A DNA stretch of 32,600 nt, from NCBI RefSeq assembly GCF_900114545.1, contig NZ_FOTI01000033.1, positions 1 to 32,600 of the forward strand. Reading direction: 5' to 3'. Position numbers and translations under genes: made by a program. Source of the DNA: Halanaerobium salsuginis. GTDB taxonomy: Bacteria > Bacillota > Halanaerobiia > Halanaerobiales > Halanaerobiaceae. Shown here one piece after another: positions 8,589 through 17,971 of the stretch. The notes beneath the pieces are model-generated. The model was not told the DNA's origin. It did no database searches and was given only the letters and a program-made list of their open reading frames with translations. Every line of letters starts with the position of its first letter. The stretch's first letter is position 1.

Positions 8589-8659
8589 TATTTCCACCTC
8601 CCTCCCTCTCTGGTTAGGATGATAGTTAATAATCTGCACCAAAGAAAGAGGACACTTTG
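8589..8659 (-). promoter_or_regulatory. Putative expression platform of the THF riboswitch
   Basis: Between aptamer and folT, CCUCUUU (minus strand, near 8645-8651) can pair with AGAGAGG just 5' of the purine-rich ribosome binding site. A competing hairpin CCAAAG/CUUUGG begins right after P1. No terminator with a U run is present, so translational control is the likelier mode. Confidence 0.45.
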
Positions 8660-8759
8660 GTGACAGCGGACGCGACAGAAAGACCGCAGCTAAAAAAGCT
8701 TTCGTTTCAGAGCAACGTCCCATCTCTGAACACTCTACGCCTTCTGCCTACTCTATCAC
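8660..8759 (-). ncRNA. Tetrahydrofolate (THF) riboswitch in the folT leader
   Basis: On the minus strand the conserved blocks of the folT-type THF aptamer appear in order. P1 is GUGAUAG (8753-8759) with CUGUCAC (8660-8666). P2 is GGCAGAAGG with CUUUCUGUC, nine pairs including G-U. P3 is UUCAGAG/CUCUGAA. The P4 arm is AGC/GCU. Conserved stretches include UGGGACGUUG, ACGAAAGC, GCGGU and GCGUCCGC. The pseudoknot pairs GGACG with CGUCC, a compensated version of the GGAUG/CAUCC pair I recall from the Streptococcus mutans example. The downstream gene is folT, the classical target. The call rests on pattern matching and hand folding. Confidence 0.9.
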
Positions 8760-8776
8760 TTAATTTTCTTTTACTC

Positions 8777-8805
8777 ATTATAACTTATTTAACCGTAATT
8801 TTAAA
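8777..8805 (-). promoter_or_regulatory. Candidate folT promoter
   Basis: On the minus strand: -10 TATAAT at 8777-8782, a 17-bp spacer, and a weak -35 TTTAAA at 8800-8805. Transcription would start about 10 bases before the riboswitch P1 stem, which is well placed. Confidence 0.6.
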
Positions 8806-8810
8806 GTTAA

Positions 8811-10481
8811 TTAGAACAATCCCGAAATTTTGCCATTTTCATCAATATCAATTGCTTCAGCAGCTGGAGTTTTAGGTAAACCAGGCATTGTGAGAACTGG
8901 TCCTGTCATCACAACTAAAAATCCTGCACCTGCTGATAAATTAATTGATTTTACACTAATCTTAAATCCAGAAGGTCTTCCTTTTAGAGCTGGATTATCT
9001 GAAATTGAACTTTGAGTTTTAGCCATACAAATTGGCAAATTATTATAACCTTGTTTTTGATATTGCTTTATTTGTTGCAAAGCTTTTTCACTATAATTAA
9101 CACCTACTGCCCCATAAATTTCTCGGGCAATTTTAGAAATTTTATCTTTAATTGGCTGTTCTACATTATATAAAAATTTAAATTTGCTTTTTTTGTTTTC
9201 TAAAAGTTTAATTACTGCTTTAGCAAGCTCTTCTCCACCTTGACCGCCATGTTCCCAGACTTCAGAGAGAGCTACCTCAACTCCTATTTTTTCACATTTC
9301 TTCCGAACTAAATTAATTTCAGCTTCACTATCAGTAGGAAATTTATTAATTGCTACTACTACTGGAACACCAAATTTAGCCATGTTTTCTAAATGCTTTT
9401 CTAAATTAGAAATTCCTTTTTCCAGAGCAGCAAGATTTTCTTGCTCTAATTCGGCAAGCTCAACCCCTCCATGCATTTTTAAAGCTCTAATTGTAGCAAC
9501 TAGAACTGCTGCATCAGGATTTAAATTAGCAAATCTCGACTTAATATTATAAAATTTCTCCGCACCAAGATCAGCTCCAAAACCTGCTTCAGTAACTGCT
9601 ATTTCTCCCAGTCCCAGAGCTAATTTAGTAGCCATTATACTATTACAACCATGAGCTATATTTGCAAAAGGTCCTCCATGAATAAAGGCAGGAGTATTTT
9701 CCAGAGTCTGAACAAGATTAGGTTTAATAGCATCCTTGAGCAGAGCTGTCATTGCACCAGCAACATTTAAATCAGCAGCAGTAACACTCTCTCCGTTATA
9801 ATTATAGCCAATCACTATTTTACCCAATTTTTCTTTTAACTCCATTAAATCATTAGCAAGACAAAGGATAGCCATGACTTCAGAAGCAACAGTAATTTGA
9901 AAGCCATCTTCACGCGGCTGCCCATTTTTGCTTCCGCCAAGCCCGATCACTGTTTCTCTCAAAGCTCGATCATTCATATCAACTACTCTTTTAAAAGTGA
10001 TTTTAGTTGGATCTATTCTAAGTTCATTGCCTTGCTTGATATGATTATCTATAGCTGCTGCTAAAAGATTATGAGCTACTCCAATTGCATGAATATCACC
10101 TGTAAAATGTAAATTAATATCTTCCATAGGAACCACCTGGGCATAACCACCACCAGCTGCACCACCTTTGATTCCCATAGTTGGCCCTAAAGAAGGTTCG
10201 CGAATAGCAATTACTGCTTTTTTGCCAAGTCTATTTAAAGCCTGGCCGAGACCGACAGTAGTAGTAGTTTTACCTTCACCAGCTGGTGTCGGAGTAATTG
10301 CAGTAACCAAAACTAATTTACCTGCTGATTTTTTATATTCTCTTTTTAAAGCAGTTAGTTTAATTTTAGCCTTATATTTACCATACAGTTCTAAATCAGA
10401 CTCATCTAATCCTAAATCTGCTGCAATTTCTCTAATTTCCTTCATTTCTGCAGCTTGAGCAATTTGAATATCACTTTTCAA
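8811..10481 (-). CDS. fhs: Formate--tetrahydrofolate ligase
   Basis: A 556-residue (family length) cytoplasmic enzyme that forms 10-formyl-THF from formate, THF and ATP, feeding one-carbon metabolism and purine synthesis. The P-loop [13 protein letters not shown] is at 63-75, followed by [24 protein letters not shown] and FTGDIHAIG. The C-terminal hallmark [19 protein letters not shown] is intact. The start is TTG at 10481, with AGGGGGG about 7 bases upstream; the next ATG (residue 13) lacks a ribosome binding site. It is followed by the riboswitch-controlled folT, so synthesis and uptake of folate cofactors sit together. Confidence 0.98.
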   Translation of the reverse strand: MKSDIQIAQAAEMKEIREIAADLGLDESDLELYGKYKAKIKLTALKREYKKSAGKLVLVTAITPTPAGEGKTTTTVGLGQALNRLGKKAVIAIREPSLGPTMGIKGGAAGGGYAQVVPMEDINLHFTGDIHAIGVAHNLLAAAIDNHIKQGNELRIDPTKITFKRVVDMNDRALRETVIGLGGSKNGQPREDGFQITVASEVMAILCLANDLMELKEKLGKIVIGYNYNGESVTAADLNVAGAMTALLKDAIKPNLVQTLENTPAFIHGGPFANIAHGCNSIMATKLALGLGEIAVTEAGFGADLGAEKFYNIKSRFANLNPDAAVLVATIRALKMHGGVELAELEQENLAALEKGISNLEKHLENMAKFGVPVVVAINKFPTDSEAEINLVRKKCEKIGVEVALSEVWEHGGQGGEELAKAVIKLLENKKSKFKFLYNVEQPIKDKISKIAREIYGAVGVNYSEKALQQIKQYQKQGYNNLPICMAKTQSSISDNPALKGRPSGFKISVKSINLSAGAGFLVVMTGPVLTMPGLPKTPAAEAIDIDENGKISGLF

Positions 10482-10532
10482 ATTATTTCCCCCCTGAAAT
10501 ATTATCTTCTAATTTTATTAATTATGTATTTA

Positions 10533-10560
10533 AATTTAACTATTACAGTTAAATAGTAAA
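10533..10560 (-). promoter_or_regulatory. Candidate fhs promoter with an inverted repeat over spacer and -10
   Basis: On the minus strand: -35 TTTACT at 10555-10560, a 16-bp spacer, and -10 TAAATT at 10533-10538. A perfect 8-5-8 inverted repeat (ATTTAACT/AGTTAAAT) at 10534-10554 covers the spacer and -10, as an operator would. Both the promoter and the operator role are inferred. Confidence 0.4.
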
Positions 10561-10587
10561 CTTAGTAACTTGATATTTAATAACTAA

Positions 10588-11370
10588 TTATAACTTAAGT
10601 TGTTTTTCTGAGTTAAAAAATGTTTTTGCCCCATACTTAATCAAAAAAAATACAGTTAAAGTAACACTACCCAAAATTCCTAACATAATTGCTATCTGAT
10701 ATTTAATAGCTATTAATGGTGAAGCCCCAGCTAAAATTTGACCAGTCATCATACCTGGCAAAAAAACGATTCCCATTCCTAACATAGAGTTAATAGTAGG
10801 TAAAATAGCATTATAAAATGCCTGCTGTGTAATTTCAGCTATTGATTTTTCTGGTTCAACTCCCAACATCAAGTAATTTTCAATTAGCTGCTGTTTATCA
10901 CTAATTCCTGTTAGTAAATGATTTATTCCTAAAGAGATTCCAGTCATCGAATTACCAATAAGCATACCTGCTAAAGGAATAAAATAATCTGCTCTAAACC
11001 ATGGCTTTAGCTGAACAACTATAAAAATAAAGTAGGCAAGGCTAAGCAAAGTTCCTAAAAACATCGAAACTGCTATAATTTTACGCATATCATGCTGCAA
11101 TTCGACTTCTGTTCTACTATAGATATTATGTACTGCAAAAATTTCCATCAAGATTAAGATGGCTAAACTAAACAAGGGATTTTGATTATTAAAAACATAC
11201 TCTAAAATAAATCCAATAATGATTAGCTGTAAAGTCATTCTTAAGGAGGCAATAATAATCTGTTTTTCCTGACCTATTTGTTTTTTCTTCACAATTACTA
11301 ATAAAATAAAAACAAATAAGTATGCAAATATAAGCTGTGTCAGCTGAAGATTTATTATTTGACGCTCCAT
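10588..11370 (-). CDS. fetB: ABC transporter permease, FetB (UPF0014) family
   Basis: A 260-residue integral membrane protein with about six to seven hydrophobic segments. It matches the UPF0014/FetB family; the E. coli homologue is the permease of an iron-exporting ABC system. Typical stretches are SLRMTLQLIIIGFILEYVF, the central PLAGMLIGNSMTG and the C-terminal FLPGMMTGQILAGASP, close to family consensus. The ATPase partner lies directly upstream (gap about 42 bases), making a two-gene operon. The transported ion is inferred from the family. The ATG at 11370 follows a GGGGGAG site. Confidence 0.92.
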   Translation of the reverse strand: MERQIINLQLTQLIFAYLFVFILLVIVKKKQIGQEKQIIIASLRMTLQLIIIGFILEYVFNNQNPLFSLAILILMEIFAVHNIYSRTEVELQHDMRKIIAVSMFLGTLLSLAYFIFIVVQLKPWFRADYFIPLAGMLIGNSMTGISLGINHLLTGISDKQQLIENYLMLGVEPEKSIAEITQQAFYNAILPTINSMLGMGIVFLPGMMTGQILAGASPLIAIKYQIAIMLGILGSVTLTVFFLIKYGAKTFFNSEKQLKL

Positions 11371-11412
11371 TATCTGCTCCCCCTTTTAAGAATAAGCTTA
11401 AAAATTATTTAA

Positions 11413-12048
11413 CTATTTGTTTTCTTTAATTTTACCATCTTCAATTGTAATGATTTGATCTGCATAATCATTTGCTAATCTGGTACTATGGGTAACCATT
11501 AATAGAGTTTTGGCTTTGTTTTTTACATAATTAACAACCACTTCGATGATTTTTTGCTCAGTTAAACTATCTAAAGCAGAAGATGGTTCATCCAGAAGCA
11601 AAACTTCAGGATCAAGCAGCATTACTCTAGCCAGAGCTAAACGCTGCTTTTCTCCTCCAGAAAGATCAGCAGCTGCTCTATCCAATTTATAATTCAGATC
11701 AACCTTACTCAATAATTTTTTATATTTAGTAAAAGAGCTTAATTTATGATCAGTTAACTTTTCAATTAAACTAAAATTATCAGCCAGACTACCAGGAAAA
11801 ACAACTGGATTTTGTGGCAGCATAGTAACTTCTCGTCTTAATTTGACTGGATCATAATAATTAATTTTTCTATTCTTATAAAAAACATCTCCCTGATCAG
11901 CAGAATTCATATTATTAAATAGTTTTAAAAAAGTAGTTTTGCCACCCCCACTACTACCAACTACAGCTGTAATACTTTGCGCTTCAATAGTTAAATAATC
12001 AATCAATAAAATATCTTTGAATTTTACTGCTGATAGTTCAAACATCAT
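11413..12048 (-). CDS. fetA: ABC transporter ATP-binding protein, FetA-like
   Basis: A 211-residue ATPase that should energise the FetB-like permease. Walker A GSSGGGKTT is near residues 31-39. The Q-loop is in MLPQNPVVF. The signature LSGGEKQRLALAR and Walker B VLLLDEPSSALD follow, then the H-loop in VTHSTRL. I start it at the first of two tandem ATGs (12048), because GGGGG at 12058-12062 is 9 bases upstream; the in-frame TTG at 12054 is too close to that site. Confidence 0.92.
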   Translation of the reverse strand: MMFELSAVKFKDILLIDYLTIEAQSITAVVGSSGGGKTTFLKLFNNMNSADQGDVFYKNRKINYYDPVKLRREVTMLPQNPVVFPGSLADNFSLIEKLTDHKLSSFTKYKKLLSKVDLNYKLDRAAADLSGGEKQRLALARVMLLDPEVLLLDEPSSALDSLTEQKIIEVVVNYVKNKAKTLLMVTHSTRLANDYADQIITIEDGKIKENK

Positions 12049-12162
12049 ATTCAACTACCCCCAAGCATAAAATTTGTCAATTGAGTAATCTTAACAAAAC
12101 CATGATTAAAATTAATTATAAAATATTAATTTTAAAAAGTAAAGGAAGCTCTAAAATTACAA

Positions 12163-12198
12163 TAAAAAAAAGAGACCAGTTTTTAAACTGATCTCTTT
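12163..12198 (-). terminator. Intrinsic terminator after ftsH
   Basis: A stem of about 14 bp (AAAGAGATCAGTTT/AAACTGGTCTCTTT on the minus strand, one U-G pair) with a 2-nt loop and a strong U run. It begins about 22 bases past the ftsH stop. Confidence 0.92.
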
Positions 12199-12219
12199 AA
12201 TTACGATTAATATTTTATT

Positions 12220-14121
12220 TTAACTTTGAGGCTCTGGTTTAAAGACAGTAACCCCTTCTGGTAAATTAGTATTGTTATCTGAATCATTTTCAGAAAAAAT
12301 ATCTTTATCTGGATCACCAGTTATTGACTCACCTTTAATCAACAATCTGATTTGATCAGCATTTAAAGTCTCATGTTCTTTTAAAGCTAAAACAATTCGT
12401 TCGACTATTGCTGAGTTTTCTTTTAATAATCTTTCAGCTTTACTATAACATTCTTCAACCATTTTACTAATTTCTTTATCAATCCGGGCTGCCACTTCTT
12501 CACTATAGTTACGCTGGCGAGAAATATCTCTTCCCAGGAATACCTGCTGATCATGTTTTTGCCCCAGAGTTAAAGGACCTAGATTTTCACTCATACCATA
12601 TTCGGTTACCATTGCTCTAATGATTTGGGTTGCCCGCTCTATATCATTCTGAGCACCAGTACTAATATCATCAAGGAAAATAGCCTCAGCAGCCCTACCT
12701 CCCATTAGACTGGTAACTTTATCAAGCAGCTGTCCCTTAGTCATAAAGTTCTGATCATCTTCAGGTAGCGGAATAGTAAACCCACCTGCTCTACCACGCG
12801 GAATAATTGTTACTTTATGAGTTCTATCAGCATGTTCTAATAATTCACCTAATAAAGCATGCCCAGTTTCATGATAAGAAACAAGATTTTTTTCCTTTTC
12901 GGTAACTATTCTACTTTTCTTAGCTGGACCAGCTATTACCCGATCAATAGCATCATCAAACTCTTTCATTGAGATAATTTTTTTACCTCTTCTAGCAGCT
13001 AAAATAGCAGCTTCATTAGCCAAATTTTCCATATCAGCACCGGTAAATCCAGGTGTACGTTTTGCCAATACTTCAAGTTCTATATCATCAGCTAAAGGTT
13101 TATCTTTAACATGAATTTCTAATATTTTTTGTCTTCCCAGTCTATCTGGTTTATCTACAATAATCTGCCTATCAAAACGTCCAGGTCTCAATAGTGCAGG
13201 ATCAAGTACATCAGGTCTATTAGTTGCAGCCATCAGAATTATTCCTTCATTGGCTTCAAAACCATCCATTTCAACCAATAATTGGTTTAAGGTTTGTTCT
13301 CGTTCATCATGTCCACCACCTAAACCAGCACCCCGTTGTCTACCAACAGCATCTAATTCATCAATAAAAATTATACAGGGTGAATTCTTCTTGCCTTTTT
13401 CAAACAAATCTCTCACCCGAGAAGCTCCAACTCCAACAAACATCTCTACAAAATCAGATCCACTAATAAAGAAGAAAGGAGCTCCTGCTTCACCTGCTAC
13501 TGCTCTAGCCATTAAAGTTTTACCTGTTCCTGGAGGTCCCACTAATAAGACTCCCTTCGGAACCTGAGCACCTAATTCAGTGAATTTATCAGGCTTTTTG
13601 AGAAATTCTACAACTTCTCTAAGTTCCTCTTTTACTTCTTCGTAATTAGCAACATCTTCAAAAGTCATTTTCTTTTTACTTTCATCTAATTTAGCTTTAC
13701 TTTTACCAAAAGACATCATTTTACCGCCGCCACCCTGCATCTTCTGCATAATGAAAACCCAGGCTACAATTAAAATTACAACTGGCAGTATATAACTAAG
13801 GATATTAATCCACCACGGTGTGGTTGGCTGAGGTTCTGTTTTGATATTAACATCACCAGCTCTTAGCTCCTGCATTAAAGACGGAATAGCTTCTGGTGGA
13901 ACTGGGACTTTGAAATTCCGGTTATTGATAGTTCCGGTAACTTCCTGATTACCAACAATGGTCACTTTATTTATATTATCAGCTTCAACTTCCTGCAAAA
14001 GATTTGTATATGTAAAATCTTCTACAGTCGCTGGACCTTGCTGCATAAAAAATTGAGCAACCAGAATAGATATAGCGATCAATATTAAATAAAAACCTAT
14101 ATTCTTAACAAACTTATTCAA
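12220..14121 (-). CDS. ftsH: ATP-dependent zinc metalloprotease FtsH
   Basis: A 633-residue membrane-anchored AAA+ protease for membrane protein quality control and turnover of regulatory proteins. TM1 is at about 8-26 and TM2 at about 103-126, with an extracytoplasmic domain between. The AAA domain has Walker A GPPGTGKT (195-202), Walker B IIFIDE (250-255) and the second region of homology [20 protein letters not shown]. The M41 peptidase zinc motif HETGH is at 417-421. The start is TTG at 14121, with GGGGGAGG 7-8 bases upstream. It ends a tilS-hpt-ftsH series seen in many Firmicutes, but has its own good promoter. Confidence 0.98.
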   Translation of the reverse strand: MNKFVKNIGFYLILIAISILVAQFFMQQGPATVEDFTYTNLLQEVEADNINKVTIVGNQEVTGTINNRNFKVPVPPEAIPSLMQELRAGDVNIKTEPQPTTPWWINILSYILPVVILIVAWVFIMQKMQGGGGKMMSFGKSKAKLDESKKKMTFEDVANYEEVKEELREVVEFLKKPDKFTELGAQVPKGVLLVGPPGTGKTLMARAVAGEAGAPFFFISGSDFVEMFVGVGASRVRDLFEKGKKNSPCIIFIDELDAVGRQRGAGLGGGHDEREQTLNQLLVEMDGFEANEGIILMAATNRPDVLDPALLRPGRFDRQIIVDKPDRLGRQKILEIHVKDKPLADDIELEVLAKRTPGFTGADMENLANEAAILAARRGKKIISMKEFDDAIDRVIAGPAKKSRIVTEKEKNLVSYHETGHALLGELLEHADRTHKVTIIPRGRAGGFTIPLPEDDQNFMTKGQLLDKVTSLMGGRAAEAIFLDDISTGAQNDIERATQIIRAMVTEYGMSENLGPLTLGQKHDQQVFLGRDISRQRNYSEEVAARIDKEISKMVEECYSKAERLLKENSAIVERIVLALKEHETLNADQIRLLIKGESITGDPDKDIFSENDSDNNTNLPEGVTVFKPEPQS

Positions 14122-14164
14122 ATTCTTTACCTCCCCCTACGACTTAAATCATATACAGTAAAAT

Positions 14165-14193
14165 ATTATAACACACTATTTATATTTTGTAAA
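14165..14193 (-). promoter_or_regulatory. ftsH promoter
   Basis: On the minus strand: -35 TTTACA at 14188-14193, a 17-bp spacer, and -10 TATAAT at 14165-14170, about 45 bases upstream of the ftsH start. The rest of the 14122-14355 gap is AT-rich, with an inverted repeat TATAGA-N5-TCTATA at 14257-14273 of unknown meaning. Confidence 0.8.
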
Positions 14194-14355
14194 TAAACTA
14201 AATAAATAGCTTATTTAAATAGTTAAAATCAGCTTAAAAAGTTAGAATTATATCTGTATAGAAGCTATCTATAAGCAAAATAATTATATAATATAATTAT
14301 TAGATTTCAATTAAAAAGTTAACATTTACTAATAAATATTTAAGCCGCTGAGCTA

Positions 14356-14916
14356 TTATGAATACATTTTCTCCTTTAAAACTCCAATAAATGATAAGTT
14401 GCGATATTTTTCAGCAAAATCTAGACCATATCCAACTACAAATTTATCTGGAATTTCAAACCCATTAAAGTCTGCTTCAAGTTCTTTTTGAACTCTTCTT
14501 TCCGGCTTATCTAATAGAGTCACTATTTTAATGCTTTTTGGGCTCCTAGTGTGGAGCATATCTACTACGTGTTTTAAAGTACGTCCAGTATCAATAATAT
14601 CTTCAACAATTAAAAGATGTCTATCTTCAATGTTTTCTTCCATATCTTTAATGATTCTTACAACACCAGATGATTCTGTAGAAGCACCATAACTAGAAAC
14701 ATCCATAAAATCAAAAACTACCGGCAAATCAATTTCACGAGCCAGATCAGCCATAAATAAAACTGCTCCTCTTAAAATGCAGAGCATCACTATATCATCA
14801 TCTTCATTATAAGCAGCTGTAATTTCTTCACCTAATTCTCTAATTCTTGTTTTTAATTTTTCTTCTGAAATTATTATTTCTTCGATATCATCAGCAAACA
14901 CTGTATTTTTTCCCAT
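14356..14916 (-). CDS. hpt: Hypoxanthine(-guanine) phosphoribosyltransferase
   Basis: A 186-residue purine salvage enzyme that joins hypoxanthine or guanine to PRPP. The PRPP-binding motif LLIVEDIIDTGRTL spans about 101-114. CILRGAVLFMADL (46-58) and DFMDVSSYGAST (69-80) are typical of the family. The ATG at 14916 has GGGAGG 6 bases upstream. It lies 14 bases after the tilS stop, consistent with an operon. Confidence 0.97.
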   Translation of the reverse strand: MGKNTVFADDIEEIIISEEKLKTRIRELGEEITAAYNEDDDIVMLCILRGAVLFMADLAREIDLPVVFDFMDVSSYGASTESSGVVRIIKDMEENIEDRHLLIVEDIIDTGRTLKHVVDMLHTRSPKSIKIVTLLDKPERRVQKELEADFNGFEIPDKFVVGYGLDFAEKYRNLSFIGVLKEKMYS

Positions 14917-14930
14917 CTTGATCCTCCCTA

Positions 14931-16340
14931 TTATTTCTGATTAAAGATTAAATTTAGTACTAAAATTTTTGTCGTAGCTTTAGTAATCTTATAGTTATTA
15001 GCCATTTTATATCCAGCAACCCAGATAATATTGTCAGCTGAATCAACAATAATTGGCAGCTGATCACGTTTATACAAAGGCACTTTGGCATCAATTAAAA
15101 TATCTTTAACTTTTTTTTCACCCTTCATACCGAGCGGCTGTAACCTGTCTCCTGATTTGCGACTACGGATAAAAAGGGGTAATTCCAATTTATTTAAATC
15201 AAAAGCTGCCTGCAGTTTAGTGTTAGTTATTTCAAAATCTTCACTACTAACTATCGCAGCCTGCAGACTAAAATTTTGGTTCCAGTTAACTATTTTAGCT
15301 AAGCTAAGTTTTTGATAGGTCAGATTATTTGAAACTAAATTTTGAGCTACTTTTATAAAAACTAAACGATCATAACTTATTTCAACTCTTATTCGACCTG
15401 GCAAGTCAATCCCCCGGCCAGTTTGCTCAGAAAGCAATAATTTTTCTATTTCCAAAATATGTTCTAAATAAAGATCTTCTAAATTATTATTTAATTTTTG
15501 ATAAGCTAAACGCAAAACTCTTCGTTGCAAAACCTGCTCCTGTTTTTTAAAATCAGTTAAATCTAGAGCAATTTCCAGCTTGCTTTCCGAAAGCATCAAC
15601 TGTTGATAACTAGTCAGAGCTAATTTATTTAAAAAATTATCTTCTGCTGTTAAGATTTCTGCATTTCTGGCTATTACTTCTTTTACCTGTGGATTTAATT
15701 TCTTTTCAACTAAAGGTAATATCTGATTTCGAATAATATTTCTACTATAAATACTTTCTTGATTGCTGCTATCAAAACAAGGCTGCAAATTATTTGTTCG
15801 GCAATAATTAAGAATTTCCTCTTTGCTAAAATATAATAAAGGGTGAATAATTTCAATTCCTTTAAAATTCAATTTAAGATCTATACCACCTAATCCCTGT
15901 AAACCACTTCCCCGAAAAAGATTTAATAAAACAGTTTCGGCCTGATCATCTTGATGATGAGCTAAAGCAAGTAAATCGAATTGTTTTTCAATCATTAGTT
16001 TACGAAAAAACTTAAACCTTGCTTCCCTGGCTGCAGTTTCAGCTGATAAATTATTCTGCTTAATTAAAGCTGGCAAATCGACAGTTTTAAGATAGAATTC
16101 AACTCCTAATTGAGCAGCTTTATTTTTGACAAATTCTGCTTCAGCTGCCGATTCCTCTCGAAATTGATGGTCAAAATGAGCTACTGCTATTTCAATTGCA
16201 AACTCACTACTTATTTGGCAAAACAGTTCTAACATCGCAAGTGAATCTGGCCCTCCAGAAACAGCAAGTAATACTTTATTACCTGCTGCAACTAAATCAT
16301 TTTGCTTAATTATTTTCTTTAAGCTTTTTTTCAACTGCAA
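14931..16340 (-). CDS. tilS: tRNA(Ile)-lysidine synthase
   Basis: A protein of about 469 residues that converts C34 of tRNA-Ile(CAU) to lysidine, allowing AUA to be read as isoleucine. The N-type ATP pyrophosphatase P-loop SGGPDS is at about 28-33. DHQFREESAAEAEFV and ALAHHQDDQAETVLLNLFRGSGLQGLGG are TilS hallmarks. The C-terminal TilS domain includes RSRKSGDRLQPLGMKGEKKVKDILIDAKVP (written here as key segments). The longer frame opens with TTG at 16361. I prefer TTG at 16340, because GGAGAGG lies 6 bases before it; the upstream TTG lacks such a site. Confidence 0.95.
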   Translation of the reverse strand: MQLKKSLKKIIKQNDLVAAGNKVLLAVSGGPDSLAMLELFCQISSEFAIEIAVAHFDHQFREESAAEAEFVKNKAAQLGVEFYLKTVDLPALIKQNNLSAETAAREARFKFFRKLMIEKQFDLLALAHHQDDQAETVLLNLFRGSGLQGLGGIDLKLNFKGIEIIHPLLYFSKEEILNYCRTNNLQPCFDSSNQESIYSRNIIRNQILPLVEKKLNPQVKEVIARNAEILTAEDNFLNKLALTSYQQLMLSESKLEIALDLTDFKKQEQVLQRRVLRLAYQKLNNNLEDLYLEHILEIEKLLLSEQTGRGIDLPGRIRVEISYDRLVFIKVAQNLVSNNLTYQKLSLAKIVNWNQNFSLQAAIVSSEDFEITNTKLQAAFDLNKLELPLFIRSRKSGDRLQPLGMKGEKKVKDILIDAKVPLYKRDQLPIIVDSADNIIWVAGYKMANNYKITKATTKILVLNLIFNQK

Positions 16341-16424
16341 AATTATCCTCTCCAGTAGCAAGAACTTTTAGCTCTCTCACATATATTTCTAGATAAAAGC
16401 AGATAAACCTGCCCCTCTTTAAAT

Positions 16425-17324
16425 TTATTCTAGTAATTCTGTTTGTAAAATACCATATAATAAATCATGATCACTTACAGTCAATTTATTATCATCTATA
16501 AATTTAAGTATATTTAATAAGATAATTATACCAGCTATTATAATATCAGCTCTTTTAGGCTGCAATCCAGCTATCTGCTGACGATAGCTAAGCTCTACAC
16601 TCCCTAATTTAATTAGCATTTTTTTTAGTTCAGACAGTTCAAGAACTGTATTTTCAATTTCTTCACTTCTATAGTTATTTAATTGATTTTTGATGGCAGC
16701 TAGAGTAGTAATTGTTCCACCAACTCCTTTGATGGCGAAATTACCCTTGAGTTCTAATTCAGCTTTAAGCAAATTAAAAACATAATTATTAATTGCATTA
16801 AGTTCAGCCTGTTTAATTGGAACTGCTGGATCATCAATAAATTTTTCTGTTAATCTGACACACCCAATATCCAGACTTTCAAATTTTAATTTACCAGCTG
16901 CTGACCAGATAAATTCTGTACTGCCTCCACCAATATCAAGTAGCAAAAAATCATCTTTCAAATTACCAGCTGCACCAAGATAGTTAAGTTCAGCCTCCTG
17001 ATTCCCACTAATAATATTTAACTGCCAGCCCAGTCCAGCAATTTTTTCACTAAGCAGAGCTGAATTATTAACGTCTCTTAAAGCACTTGTTCCAACTACC
17101 TTTACCTGTTCAACTTCAAATTGGTCAATAATTTTCTTATATTCAGTTAAAGCCATCATTACTCTGTTGACAGCTGATGAATTTAAAGTTTTAGCTGCGT
17201 CAACACCTTCCCCCAGACGAGTAATTCGTAATTCACGCTTTAAAATTTCAATTTCAGAATTAACTTTAGAACCGATTAATAACCGACAGGAATTAGTTCC
17301 TAAATCAATTGCTGCTGCTTTCAA
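16425..17324 (-). CDS. Ppx/GppA family exopolyphosphatase/pppGpp phosphohydrolase
   Basis: A 299-residue ASKHA-fold phosphatase. The first phosphate loop AAIDLGTNSCRLLIG is at about 4-18, the VVGTSALRD segment near 76-84, and the second loop LLLDIGGGSTEFIWS near 126-140. The length matches the short single-domain form, so whether it acts on polyphosphate or pppGpp cannot be told. The start is TTG at 17324, with AGAGGA 9 bases upstream. It overlaps the 3' end of the DUF501 gene by 20 bases, indicating translational coupling. Confidence 0.93.
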   Translation of the reverse strand: MKAAAIDLGTNSCRLLIGSKVNSEIEILKRELRITRLGEGVDAAKTLNSSAVNRVMMALTEYKKIIDQFEVEQVKVVGTSALRDVNNSALLSEKIAGLGWQLNIISGNQEAELNYLGAAGNLKDDFLLLDIGGGSTEFIWSAAGKLKFESLDIGCVRLTEKFIDDPAVPIKQAELNAINNYVFNLLKAELELKGNFAIKGVGGTITTLAAIKNQLNNYRSEEIENTVLELSELKKMLIKLGSVELSYRQQIAGLQPKRADIIIAGIIILLNILKFIDDNKLTVSDHDLLYGILQTELLE

Positions 17325-17856
17325 GCTTATCAGTCCTCTCCTGACAAATTAGACACTCTTCTGGCCAGCTAACTTTAGCAAAAACAATTTTGCCAACTGG
17401 ATTACTGCCTGTTACTAAAAAATGAGCCAAATGTGTATGCAAACATTTTATTCCTAACTGCTCCTTAATTCCACCAACTCCAGAATATAGCAAAGTATTT
17501 AATAAATCAACTGAAATTTTTTGAGCCTGCTCTTCAGCCTTTGCTGTTAAAAGTTGCCGTCTTTGCCGAGCATAATCTTGATGAGCCTTAGCTAACTGCT
17601 GCTTAAACTGTAAATCATTTTTCAATTTTTGACCTAACTCATCTATTAAATTACTTTCTGACTCTAGTCGATCTACCTGATAATTTAGTGCAGGACAGCT
17701 AAGCCAATAAATAGTTGGCGCTGGAATTCCTGCTGTAAAAGGATTAACTTCAACTACCGCTGGATACTTAAAAGGACAATAGTGAGCAATCTGACTAAAG
17801 TTATCAATCTTTCTTTTAAGCTGTAATTCAACTATTTTGTGATCAGTAGATTTCAT
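17305..17856 (-). CDS. DUF501 family protein
   Basis: A 183-residue conserved protein of unknown function that matches DUF501. Visible features: C27 in HYCPFKYPAVVEVNPF (about 25-40), the segment PTIYWLSCPALNYQVDRLES (about 47-66), and SGVGGIKEQLGIKCLHTHLAHFL near 129-151, with conserved Cys and His residues that could bind metal. The C-terminus adds CLIC. It is directly upstream of, and overlapping, the Ppx/GppA gene. That DUF501-Ppx pairing recurs widely and suggests a link to phosphate or (p)ppGpp metabolism. ATG at 17856 with AAAGGA 8 bases upstream. Confidence 0.85.
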   Translation of the reverse strand: MKSTDHKIVELQLKRKIDNFSQIAHYCPFKYPAVVEVNPFTAGIPAPTIYWLSCPALNYQVDRLESESNLIDELGQKLKNDLQFKQQLAKAHQDYARQRRQLLTAKAEEQAQKISVDLLNTLLYSGVGGIKEQLGIKCLHTHLAHFLVTGSNPVGKIVFAKVSWPEECLICQERTDKLESSSN

Positions 17857-17913
17857 CTATTGAATCCTTTCCTTAATAGTTAGTTAACTTCTTTTATTGA
17901 GTCTAAAAAGAGA

Positions 17914-17944
17914 AAACACCCCTTAAAAGGATTAAAGGATGTTT
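17914..17944 (-). terminator. Hairpin terminator after the S1-domain gene
   Basis: On the minus strand AAACATCCTTTA pairs with TAAGGGGTGTTT (two to three G-U pairs), followed by a UUUU...CUUUUU tail. It lies between the S1 gene and DUF501, so it may be partly leaky or attenuating for the downstream genes. Confidence 0.6.
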
Positions 17945-17971
17945 AAAAAGTTGATAAAATTTGCCAAATAT

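Noticed and set aside
8589-8723. N-terminal extension of FolT by 45 residues
   Set aside because: It would translate the riboswitch and its platform. The strong ribosome binding site and the family's start are at 8588.
8657-8875. 72-residue plus-strand frame
   Set aside because: It is antisense to the riboswitch and the fhs 3' end, with no family resemblance.
14122-14355. Possible small gene or ncRNA between hpt and ftsH
   Set aside because: Only AT-rich sequence, the ftsH promoter and a short inverted repeat are visible. No frame with a ribosome binding site was found.
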